Of a stretch of 8,243 bases of DNA, positions 1-6,471 are shown one piece after another. The translations under genes were made by a program, and so were the position numbers. This DNA comes from Actinobacteria bacterium 21-64-8 (GTDB lineage Bacteria > Actinomycetota > Acidimicrobiia > Acidimicrobiales > RAAP-2): positions 1-8,243 of the forward strand of contig NCBD01000094.1 of NCBI GenBank assembly GCA_002255315.1, given 5' to 3'. The notes beneath the pieces are model-generated. The model worked only from the letters and a program-made list of their open reading frames with translations, had not been told where the DNA came from and ran no database searches. Within the stretch, counting starts at the first letter, position 1, and every line of letters starts with the position of its first letter.

Positions 1-1658
1 GATGGCTGAAGAGGACTGACTGACCATGAAGGAAGTTGATCGACATATCCCGCAACTAAGAAACTTCCCTGGACCGACGAGAGTGTGCTGGACCACGATT
101 CCACCGTCGGCGTCGTAAAGAGGGGCCGAACCCAATACGCGCGCATAAGGATTTGATCCATCTGGAGCCAAGTGCTGTTGGCCGTCACCGGATTAAACGT
201 CGTGACACCCTGAGTGAAGAGTGACACCACCTTGCTCATGCGCACGCCACTCGGGTAACTATCACGAAAGCTCGCGCCACTCCACGAGCGAGCGGTCGTC
301 GAGACGGCGGTCGACGTCGGTCGCGAAAAAATTCCAACGTCCACCGTGCTAGTGGCAACCGCCACCGACGTCGCGACGTCACTCGACTCATGCACTGGAC
401 GCACGATAATTCCAAGGTGGTTCCACGAAGCGAGGGCTAGGCGTGCGATAGCGGCGTCAAGGTCACTCGGGCCCACGCCAAGGCGAATGGCGAGCGGCGT
501 GCCACGCGTGTTGTACCAGTGTCCTAATCGGTGTTGGTAACCCGAGGAGCGAAGTAGTTGCACCGCACAAATGAAGCAGTCACCCAATCCATTGGTCGCG
601 GCGCTGGGGGTCGTCGTCGTGGTGGTTGCCTGGCCCGCCGGTCCACTCCCGCCAAAGCCGGGATAGGCACTTTGACCCTGTGAATACAGTGCTGAATCGG
701 CGACCGAGGGAGAAAACGTGACTGAGCCCCATAGGCGATCAATCATGGCTTGACGGTTCAGCGCCCAACTGAGAGCTTTTCGCACGACGAGGCGACGCGT
801 CGCGGCGCCGCCCGGCGCGTAGGTCACTTCGGCGATCTCGTTCGAGATACCGATGCGACTAGACAAGGCGGGGTACGAACTGAGCGCCTGAACGAAAGGC
901 TGTGTGACCGTCGAAGAATAACCGGCAAACTCGACGTTCGCTCCGCTCGGAGGAAGGCGCGTGGTCGTGACAACGACGTGACCAAACCGATTCGGGTCGA
1001 GGGGCCAACTCGGATTCATGGCCAGCACGACGCGACTCGTCGTAGCGCTGACGACGCGGTAGGGGCCGAGCGAGGGGTCGCGCAGGAGTTTACTCAGCGC
1101 GCAGCCTCCCGCAACACCGCGCTCTTCGACGTCACGAAAAAGCAGATTCCAGTCGGCGTAGTTCTCATGAAAGACCGCCAGGACGGTGCGCCCGGCGTTC
1201 GAAACGCTCAGCGAGGAAATCGCGCGATAACCGTCAGAGACCACGCTCGACAAGCGCCGCGCGCGTTGCCACCACGCCACGAGGTCGCTGCCAGTAAAGA
1301 GGGCGCCATTGCTCCAGTGCAGTCCTCGCGCGAGCGTGTAGCGAACGGTTTCTGGTTGCAACGACGTCAGCTCAGCGGACGTGATGGCCCCACCTTGACC
1401 CTGCAGGTCACCCTCGGGCGTCGTGACGAAGGCCGAAGGGCGCACGAGGTCGAGAATGGCGCCGGTACTGGTCTCCCCCGCGCCGTTGAGATACGTACAG
1501 CCAGTAAAGGGACCCGGCAACGCGAGGACAATCGTCCGGCCATTTTCGTTCGCGCTCGTCACGGGCGCCGCACTCGAAAAATTGAGTGGCACCACGACCG
1601 TCATGAGCGCGACGGCCCCGAGCGCCAGGAGACGCAGCGAACTACGTCGAGTTCTCAA
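1..1658 (-). CDS. Exported ABC-type oligopeptide/solute-binding protein (SBP_bac_5 family), 3' end outside window
   Basis: The frame from 1658 to the left edge has no stop in 552 codons, so the C-terminus lies outside. The TTG at 1656-1658 is chosen because it gives a typical signal peptide: basic start (RTRRSS), hydrophobic stretch at residues 8-25, then small residues around 28-36 where signal peptidase I could cut. ATG at 1602-1604 would remove the basic region. SBP_bac_5 (DppA/OppA-like) hallmarks are VRYTLARGLHWSNG (105-118), LGPYRV (197-202) and VRKALSWALNRQAMI (292-306). These proteins bind peptides, nickel chelates or other solutes outside the membrane for an ABC permease; the ligand cannot be read here and no permease gene is in view. 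Oddities: no lipobox Cys after the signal, a Gly/Pro/Thr-rich stretch with six Thr (345-350), and a CxxC (C361, C364). The only other Cys are C54 and C186. The gene starts 4 nt after secG, so it is probably co-transcribed. Family confident; ligand unknown. Confidence 0.88.
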   Translation of the reverse strand, partial: MRTRRSSLRLLALGAVALMTVVVPLNFSSAAPVTSANENGRTIVLALPGPFTGCTYLNGAGETSTGAILDLVRPSAFVTTPEGDLQGQGGAITSAELTSLQPETVRYTLARGLHWSNGALFTGSDLVAWWQRARRLSSVVSDGYRAISSLSVSNAGRTVLAVFHENYADWNLLFRDVEERGVAGGCALSKLLRDPSLGPYRVVSATTSRVVLAMNPSWPLDPNRFGHVVVTTTRLPPSGANVEFAGYSSTVTQPFVQALSSYPALSSRIGISNEIAEVTYAPGGAATRRLVVRKALSWALNRQAMIDRLWGSVTFSPSVADSALYSQGQSAYPGFGGSGPAGQATTTTTTPSAATNGLGDCFICAVQLLRSSGYQHRLGHWYNTRGTPLAIRLGVGPSDLDAAIARLALASWNHLGIIVRPVHESSDVATSVAVATSTVDVGIFSRPTSTAVSTTARSWSGASFRDSYPSGVRMSKVVSLFTQGVTTFNPVTANSTWLQMDQILMRAYWVRPLFTTPTVESWSSTLSSVQGSFLVAGYVDQLPSWSVSPLQP

Positions 1659-1662
1659 TGCT

Positions 1663-1893
1663 CTACTGCAGGCGAAGATCGAGAGACAGCGTCGCGAAAG
1701 TAAAGATCAACGCGACCGCAATGGTGATGCGGTCGAGATTCTTTTCGACCACCGTTGAACCCGACGCGACGGCGCCGAGCGATCCACCCATCAGGTCCGA
1801 GATACCGCCACCGCGCCCCGAGTGCAGCAAGACCAGGAAAATAAGGCTCACGACCGAGAGTGACTCGATCACGATGATGGTCCAGGTAAGCAT
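1663..1893 (-). CDS. secG: Protein-export membrane protein SecG
   Basis: A 76-residue SecG, the small accessory subunit of the SecYEG translocon that assists SecA-driven protein export across the cytoplasmic membrane. Two hydrophobic membrane segments are visible (about residues 2-23 and 50-70). Between them lies the characteristic cytoplasmic loop, with SGRGGGISDLMGG (25-37), equivalent to the SGKGGGLSDLFGG type seen in Gram-positive SecGs, followed by NLDRIT before the second segment. The start is ATG 1891-1893, supported by a perfect GGAGGA ribosome binding site 5 nt upstream; the frame extends further upstream but only through tpiA coding sequence. It lies 13 nt after tpiA and 4 nt before the solute-binding gene. 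secG after tpiA is the usual arrangement in actinobacteria and many Firmicutes. Length and motifs are normal. Confidence 0.95.
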   Translation of the reverse strand: MLTWTIIVIESLSVVSLIFLVLLHSGRGGGISDLMGGSLGAVASGSTVVEKNLDRITIAVALIFTFATLSLDLRLQ

Positions 1894-1898
1894 CCAAA

Positions 1899-1904
1899 TC
1901 CTCC
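1899..1904 (-). promoter_or_regulatory. Shine-Dalgarno site of secG
   Basis: The minus strand reads GGAGGA ending 5 nt before the ATG at 1893. It lies in the 13-nt gap after the tpiA TAA. It is the strongest ribosome binding site in the window and fixes the secG start. Confidence 0.85.
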
Positions 1905-1906
1905 GA

Positions 1907-2686
1907 TTAGCGCAGTTCAGCGTAGCAGCCATCGACCGCGTGGATGATGGCAAGGAAGCTTTCTGCCTTCAAACTCGCCCCACCGACCAAGAAGCCGTCA
2001 ATCCCTTGATGAATGAGTTCCGAGGCGTTGTCGGCGTTCACCGATCCACCGTAGAGGACTCGAGTCGTCGGCATTTCGAGGCTCGCCAAGACGCGGCGAA
2101 GGTGCGCCGTGGCCAAGTTGACTTCTTCGCTCGTGGCGCTGCGACCGGTACCAATGGCCCAGATAGGTTCGTAGGCGACGGTGACGAGCTCGCGCTGGGC
2201 GACACTTAAGGGGCGAAGCGCCGACTCGAGTTGGGTGGCGACGAAGGATTCGTACTCGGACGCTTCTCGCACTACGAGATCCTCTCCCACGCACAGCAGT
2301 CCTCGTTGACCGGCGCGCACGACGTGGGTCAAGGTTCGCGCCACGGTGTCGTCGTCCATCGCGTAGTGAGTACGGCGTTCTGAGTGACCAACGATAAAGG
2401 TCGTGACGCCCACACGGGTCAGCATCGACAACGAGATTTCACCGGTGTGGGGACCGGCTTCGTTCGCGTTCACGTGTTGGGCACACAAGCTCACGGGAAT
2501 CCGTTCTGAGTCCACGACCGACGACACGCTGCGCAGATCAACAAAAGGTGGCGCAAGCGCCACATCCACGTGAGCGACAGGATTGTGACGCAACAGAACG
2601 CCAATCTGCTGGGTCAGATGTACGGCCTCAACGAAGTCGAGGTTCATCTTCCAATTGCCCACCACCAGGGCGCGACGTTCACTCAC
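1907..2686 (-). CDS. tpiA: Triosephosphate isomerase
   Basis: Cytoplasmic TIM-barrel enzyme that interconverts dihydroxyacetone phosphate and glyceraldehyde 3-phosphate in glycolysis and gluconeogenesis. All catalytic residues are present: N11 and K13 in VGNWKMN (9-15), H101 in FIVGHSERR (97-105), and E173 in AYEPIWAIGTG (171-181), which includes the flexible loop 6. CVGE (132-135) and the phosphate-binding YGGSVNADN and GFLVGGASL segments near the C-terminus are also intact. The length is 259 residues, normal for the family. The GTG at 2684-2686 is preferred because it overlaps the pgk stop as GTGA, like the yvcK/gap junction, and gives an N-terminus (MSERRALVVGNWKMN) of usual length. A GTG nine bases upstream (2693-2695) is possible. 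It is followed by secG after 13 nt. Confidence 0.96.
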   Translation of the reverse strand: MSERRALVVGNWKMNLDFVEAVHLTQQIGVLLRHNPVAHVDVALAPPFVDLRSVSSVVDSERIPVSLCAQHVNANEAGPHTGEISLSMLTRVGVTTFIVGHSERRTHYAMDDDTVARTLTHVVRAGQRGLLCVGEDLVVREASEYESFVATQLESALRPLSVAQRELVTVAYEPIWAIGTGRSATSEEVNLATAHLRRVLASLEMPTTRVLYGGSVNADNASELIHQGIDGFLVGGASLKAESFLAIIHAVDGCYAELR

Positions 2687-3837
2687 GAGTTCCACGGACT
2701 TTCTCGTAGCGCTCGCAGGCCGGGCAGGTCCCCGTGTTCGACGAGCTCCAATGATGCACCACCGCCCGTTGAAACAAAACTCACTTCATCGTGAAGCCCT
2801 AAGCTCTGCAGCGCCGCGACCGAGTCGCCGCCACCCACGACAGAACTCGCCGACGAAGCCGCAACGGCTCGGGCGATGGCTGCAGTTCCTTGTATGAATC
2901 GAGGATCTTCAAAGACGCCCATCGGTCCGTTCCACAAAATCGTCGCCGCCGTTTCAATGACCTTGACGAACTGCGATGCACTCTCGGGACCAATGTCGAG
3001 CCCCATCGAATCGCTAGGAATGTTTGCTCCAAAATTCACCACGGGGTCGGGTCCCCCACGTCCAAAACTCTGCCCGGATCGAAGTCCGCGCGCGTCGTGA
3101 GGAATGAGGACGCGTCCTGTGGAGAGCAACTCGGCGCACTCGTCGACGAAGCTTTCGTCGACGAGAGATTCGCCAATGCTGCGGCCCTCGGCGAGGGCGA
3201 AGGTGTACGCCATCCCCCCACCAACGATGACCGTATCGGCCTTCTCAGACAGGACCCTCACCAGGGCCAGCTTGTCCTTTACTTTGGCGCCACCCACGAT
3301 CGCGACGAAGGGACGAAACGGCGATTGGAGTAGCGACAAAAGGGTCTCGGTCTCACGTTGAAGGTTGGGCCCGGCGGCACTGGGCACCAACGTAGGGGGC
3401 ACCATTATTGAGGCGTGTGCGCGGTGAGACGCCCCGAATGCCTCGTTGATGTAGTAGTCAAATCCGTCAATGAGGGTGGCACCAAAGTTGTAGTCATTTG
3501 CCTCTTCACCAGGGAAGAAGCGTAAGTTCTCCAGCAACGTTACGCCGGGACAGAGTTCGTTCAGGCGTTGACGTAGTGGCGTCACGCGATACTCGTCCAC
3601 GACGTGCCCCGCGGGACGACCAAAGTGCGTGCAGACCACGACGTCGGCGCCGCGAGACTGCAAGTCTTGCAACAGTGGCACACACTGGCGAAGTCGAAAG
3701 TCGTCCGTCACGGTCAGCACTCCGTTCGTGGCGGCGACGGGAGCGTTGAGGTCCGCGCGCACGAGGACCCGCTTCGCGTCGAGTCGTCCCCAGCGTTCGT
3801 GCGAAGGCAGCGAGGAACTCAACGTTCTAACGTCCAA
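2683..3837 (-). CDS. pgk: Phosphoglycerate kinase
   Basis: Cytoplasmic enzyme that transfers phosphate between 1,3-bisphosphoglycerate and ADP, making ATP and 3-phosphoglycerate. The 384-residue protein has the full two-lobe PGK pattern. In the N-terminal lobe are RVLVRADLNAPV (23-34; R27, D29, N31 at the 3-phosphoglycerate site), CTHFGRP, LLENLRF and the AFGASHRAHAS segment. In the C-terminal lobe are IVGGAKVKDKL, IVGGGMAYTF, MGLDIGP, WNGPMGVFE, VVGGGDS and STGGGASLE for nucleotide binding. HFGRP instead of the common HLGRP, and NEAF instead of the common NDAF, are conservative changes. The start is uncertain: TTG at 3835-3837 overlaps the gap stop by 11 nt and gives an N-terminus of usual length; TTG at 3820-3822 is an alternative. 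Neither has a clear Shine-Dalgarno sequence, so translation probably depends on ribosomes arriving from gap. The stop overlaps the tpiA start (GTGA). Confidence 0.95.
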   Translation of the reverse strand: MDVRTLSSSLPSHERWGRLDAKRVLVRADLNAPVAATNGVLTVTDDFRLRQCVPLLQDLQSRGADVVVCTHFGRPAGHVVDEYRVTPLRQRLNELCPGVTLLENLRFFPGEEANDYNFGATLIDGFDYYINEAFGASHRAHASIMVPPTLVPSAAGPNLQRETETLLSLLQSPFRPFVAIVGGAKVKDKLALVRVLSEKADTVIVGGGMAYTFALAEGRSIGESLVDESFVDECAELLSTGRVLIPHDARGLRSGQSFGRGGPDPVVNFGANIPSDSMGLDIGPESASQFVKVIETAATILWNGPMGVFEDPRFIQGTAAIARAVAASSASSVVGGGDSVAALQSLGLHDEVSFVSTGGGASLELVEHGDLPGLRALRESPWNS

Positions 3838-4745
3838 CGAGTACGGCGAGATCGACCAGACGGTTCGAGTAGCCCCACTCGTTGTCGTACCACCCAAATA
3901 CTTTGACGAGCGAGCGTTCGTCGTCGAGTCGCTGCACCATCGTCATGAGTGAATCAAAGGTGCACGACGCTGGACTACCCACTATGTCAGAGGAGACAAT
4001 GGGCTCGTCGGTATAGACCAGGACGCCCGCGAGTTCGCCTTGGGCGGCCCTCATAAAGGCGGCGTTAACTTCCTCGACGCTCGTAGTGCGTACGACGGCC
4101 GTGAAGTCGGTAATGCTGCCCGCGGGTACGGGTACGCGCAGCGAAGTGCCGTCAAGGCGCCCCTTCATGGTCGCGAGCACCAGACTCGTGGCGCGCGCGG
4201 CACCCGTCGAGGTGGGCACGATATTCACCGCGGCCGCACGCGAACGACGAAGGTCTTTGTGGGCGAGATCTAAGAGATTTTGATCGTTGGTATAGGCGTG
4301 CACGGTGGTCATGAGCCCACTCTCGATGCCAAAGTCGTCGTCGAGCACCTTCACCATCGGGACGAAGCAATTCGTCGTGCACGACGCGTTCGAGATCACG
4401 TGCTGGGTCGCCGAGTCGTACGAGTCATCGTTCACACCGATAACGATCGTCGCGTCCGCGTCGCCCGAGGGCGCCGAGATGAGCACTTTGTTTGCCCCCG
4501 CGCTTAAGTGCTGGGCGGCGGCTTCGCGCGTCGTAAAAAGTCCGGTGGACTCAATGACCACTGGTGACCGCGACCGGTTGTGCGAGCTGGCCTTGCGTCG
4601 AGTCGTGTTTCAAGAGATGAGCGTTCATTTCGGTCGACGTCAAATCATTTAGCGCCACGATCTCTAAGTTGGGGCGGTCGAGCGCCGCGCGCAAGAAACT
4701 TCGTCCAATGCGCCCAAATCCATTAATGGCTACTCGTGTGCTCAC
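3827..4745 (-). pseudogene. gap: Glyceraldehyde-3-phosphate dehydrogenase, broken by an internal deletion with frameshift
   Basis: Phosphorylating NAD(P)-dependent GAPDH, the glycolytic step before PGK. The reading starts at GTG 4743-4745 behind a good ribosome binding site and gives VAINGFGRIGRSFLRAAL (Rossmann dinucleotide-binding motif), then NDLTSTEMNAHLLKHDS, and stops after 64 residues at TGA 4551-4553. The remainder is in another frame from 4561 (VVIESTGLFT) to TAG 3827-3829. It is intact, with catalytic Cys in SNASCTTNC (Cys codon 4379-4381), catalytic His in TTVHAYTND (4298-4300) at the normal 27-residue spacing, and the C-terminal WYDNEWGYSNR. Compared with a normal GAPDH of about 335 residues, roughly 30 residues of the NAD-binding domain are missing at the junction. 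The total span is 919 nt against about 1008 expected, so about 89 nt are lost. Neither piece could be a working enzyme alone. No other decay is visible, which suggests a very recent mutation or an assembly or sequencing error. Confidence 0.9.
4551..4565 (-). other. Deletion/frameshift junction inside gap, with premature TGA
   Basis: On the minus strand the first frame reads VAVT-SGH then TGA (4551-4553). The second frame reads VVIESTG from 4561. T61 of the first part ends at 4563 and the first aligned residue of the second part begins at 4561, so a single base (4562) stands where about 30 codons are expected. The motif GGTCA occurs twice across the junction, 10 nt apart, a weak hint of microhomology. 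Confidence 0.85.
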
Positions 4746-5629
4746 GCGCTCTCCCTCAGTGATTGTTCGCGCGTTCTGAGTACCTCGTGAACGGCGTTGG
4801 ACAATTTTGTCACATCGTGCACGAGCCGATTTCTGTCCGTCAGGGCCACTACGCGCGTTTCGAGCGAGCAAGACTGTCGCGCGAAGGGGCTGTATTCGTC
4901 GACGAGAACGAGATCGGGCCGCACGCCGTGGCCAATGAGAGCTTCGACGTGCTCTTCTAAGGTGAATCCTTCCGTCTCGGGGACTTGGGCCCGCAGGTTG
5001 GCCACGTAGATTTTCAGGGCGCGCGTGCCCGCGAGAGCTTGAGTAATGCCGGGCACGATGCAGGCGGCGAGCACGCTCGTAAAGAGCGAACCGGGTCCCA
5101 CGAGGACCGCGTCGGCACGCTCGATCGTCTCGACGGCCTCAATGGGCGCGGCCGCGTTCGCCGGCTCAAGGTGCAAACGGCGAATCGACGACGATCGCGC
5201 GACTTCGCTTTGCCCCCTCGACGCCCCCTCCTCCGTCACCGCGGTCAATATCACGCCTTCACAACTCGCGGGAATGATCGCGCCGGTGACGCCGAGCACG
5301 GACGCGACGGCGCGCACCGAATCTTCGAGATTGCCCGTCGCGTCGAGCAGTCCCACTAACAAGAGATTCCCGACGGCGTGACCGTCAAGTTCACCCACCC
5401 GAAAACGGTGTTCGAGGGCCGCGGTGAGTGGATTCTCGGGGTCAGCGAGCGCGCCGAGACACTTGCGCAGGTCGCCCACCGCGGCGACGTCTAAAAGCGC
5501 TCGAAGGCGCCCCGTCGAACCGCCGTCGTCGGCGACCGACACGACTCCGGTGACGTCACTACTCAAACGTCGTAACGCCCGAAGTGATACGGCCGTGCCG
5601 TGGCCACCACCAACCGCGACGAGTTTCAT
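4742..5629 (-). CDS. yvcK: YvcK/CofD-family (UPF0052) regulator of carbon and cell-wall metabolism
   Basis: This is a YvcK protein (gluconeogenesis factor family, related to the CofD 2-phospho-L-lactate transferase fold). In Bacillus subtilis and mycobacteria (CuvA) members are needed for normal growth on gluconeogenic carbon and for cell shape, and bind UDP-sugars; catalysis has not been shown for YvcK. The 295-residue sequence has the N-terminal loop VAVGGGHGTAVSL (4-16), with GGGHG typical of actinobacterial members. It also has VSVADDGGSTGRLR (30-43), HAVGNLLL (84-91), LEP (154-156) and GPGSLFTS (178-185). It is slightly shorter than the common 310-330. ATG 5627-5629 overlaps the rapZ stop (ATGA), with no clear ribosome binding site, implying translational coupling. 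Its TGA overlaps the gap GTG (GTGA), where whiA is usually found instead. Family assignment is firm; the precise role here is inferred. Confidence 0.94.
   Translation of the reverse strand: MKLVAVGGGHGTAVSLRALRRLSSDVTGVVSVADDGGSTGRLRALLDVAAVGDLRKCLGALADPENPLTAALEHRFRVGELDGHAVGNLLLVGLLDATGNLEDSVRAVASVLGVTGAIIPASCEGVILTAVTEEGASRGQSEVARSSSIRRLHLEPANAAAPIEAVETIERADAVLVGPGSLFTSVLAACIVPGITQALAGTRALKIYVANLRAQVPETEGFTLEEHVEALIGHGVRPDLVLVDEYSPFARQSCSLETRVVALTDRNRLVHDVTKLSNAVHEVLRTREQSLRESA
4749..4757 (-). promoter_or_regulatory. Shine-Dalgarno site of gap, inside the yvcK 3' end
   Basis: The minus strand reads GAGGGAGAG, ending 3 nt before the gap GTG at 4745. The GGGAG core lies about 6 nt from the start. 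It supports GTG 4743-4745 as the gap start, overlapping the yvcK stop. Confidence 0.7.
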
Positions 5630-6471
5630 CGTGTGACGTCGCGGTGAAACACGGCGTTCTCGAGACCGAGGCGGCGACGGAGTTCTTCGGCAATGGCCAC
5701 CGAGCGGTGTCGCCCTCCCGTACAGCCAATCGCAATCGAGAGATACGACTTACCTTCGGCAGCGAACGCGGGAATCTGCCACTCGAGCATGTTCGTGACG
5801 TCGTCTAAAAAGTGCTGTGCGGGCTCCTTGGCTAGGACAAATTGCGTGACGGGTTCATCTAAACCTGTGAGAGGGCGCAGCGCCTCAATCCAGTGAGGAT
5901 TCGGCAGGAATCGACAGTCAAAGACCAAGTCCACGTCGCGGGGTATGCCGTAAGAGTAACCAAACGAGACCAAGGCGACGCGCATGGCGTCTCCCCCTTG
6001 TGCGTCGGCGAAGGTCTCAACAATTCGGCGCCGCAGCTGATTCGTATTGAGAGAGCCCGTGTCAAAGACCACGTCCGCAGCATCACGTATTGACTGTAAA
6101 CGCGTGCGCTCCCCCTTGATCGAATCGGCGAGCGTCGGGGCTGGAAACGGGTGACGGCGGCGATTTCCTTCGAAGCGGTGAATGAGCACGTCGTCAGGAG
6201 CGTCGAGGAAGAGAATCTTCGCGCTGTCGTGCATCTGTTGCAGTTCGCGTTCCACGGCGAGCAACGCGTCGGGCTGGACGCGACCAGATCGCCCAACAAT
6301 AAAAGCAACACCCGCAAAATCGAGCGAACCACCCGCAGCGAGTTCACTGACGCGCACGACCAACTCCAAGGGCAGATTGTCGATCACGAACCACCCGAGG
6401 TCTTCCAGGGCCGCGGACACCGTCGAGCGACCCGCACCGGACATGCCAGTGACCAATAAGACCTCACTCAT
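5626..6471 (-). CDS. rapZ: RapZ/YvcJ-family nucleotide-binding (P-loop) protein
   Basis: A 281-residue RapZ/YvcJ protein. In E. coli RapZ is an RNA adaptor controlling GlcN6P synthase via GlmY/GlmZ; B. subtilis YvcJ hydrolyses GTP. The actinobacterial role is not settled, so the enterobacterial function should not be assumed. Seen in the sequence: a P-loop VTGMSGAGRST (7-17) with Arg at the usual Lys, a variant normal in actinobacterial members; EDLGWFVIDNLP (23-34); ILFLDAPDD (86-94) and RRRHPF (104-109); then the C-terminal RapZ domain with FGYSYGIPRDVDLVFD, RFLPNPHW and GCTGGRHRS (249-257). ATG 6469-6471 is chosen because the protein then begins three residues before the first strand of the P-loop domain and an AAGGAG site lies upstream. 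It overlaps the end of uvrC by 8 nt, and its TGA overlaps the yvcK ATG. Adjacent rapZ and yvcK are near-universal in Gram-positives. Confidence 0.95.
   Translation of the reverse strand: MSEVLLVTGMSGAGRSTVSAALEDLGWFVIDNLPLELVVRVSELAAGGSLDFAGVAFIVGRSGRVQPDALLAVERELQQMHDSAKILFLDAPDDVLIHRFEGNRRRHPFPAPTLADSIKGERTRLQSIRDAADVVFDTGSLNTNQLRRRIVETFADAQGGDAMRVALVSFGYSYGIPRDVDLVFDCRFLPNPHWIEALRPLTGLDEPVTQFVLAKEPAQHFLDDVTNMLEWQIPAFAAEGKSYLSIAIGCTGGRHRSVAIAEELRRRLGLENAVFHRDVTR

Noticed and set aside
524..742. Short minus-strand open frame of 72 codons
   Set aside because: It is in a different frame from the solute-binding protein, which covers the same bases with clear family motifs.
750..1703. Long plus-strand open frame of 317 codons
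   Set aside because: It lies opposite the solute-binding gene, whose minus-strand frame is open throughout and matches a known family. The plus-strand product is Arg-rich, low in hydrophobic segments and resembles nothing; it is a shadow caused by GC-rich codon bias.
1894..1953. Longer secG start at 1953
   Set aside because: It would run through the end of tpiA. ATG 1893 has a perfect ribosome binding site and gives the normal SecG N-terminus.
3838..3897. Longer pgk start at TTG 3895-3897
   Set aside because: It would add 20 residues with no similarity to PGK N-termini, translated from within the conserved end of gap.
4551..4561. Programmed frameshift, or restart at GTG 4559-4561, as a way to make active GAPDH
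   Set aside because: A frameshift would not restore the roughly 30 missing residues of the NAD-binding domain. No slippery run is visible and no Shine-Dalgarno sequence precedes GTG 4561.
5626..6471. Arg instead of Lys in the RapZ Walker A motif as a sign of inactivation
   Set aside because: GAGRS/GAGRG is the common form in actinobacterial RapZ/YvcJ proteins, so it marks lineage rather than loss of function.
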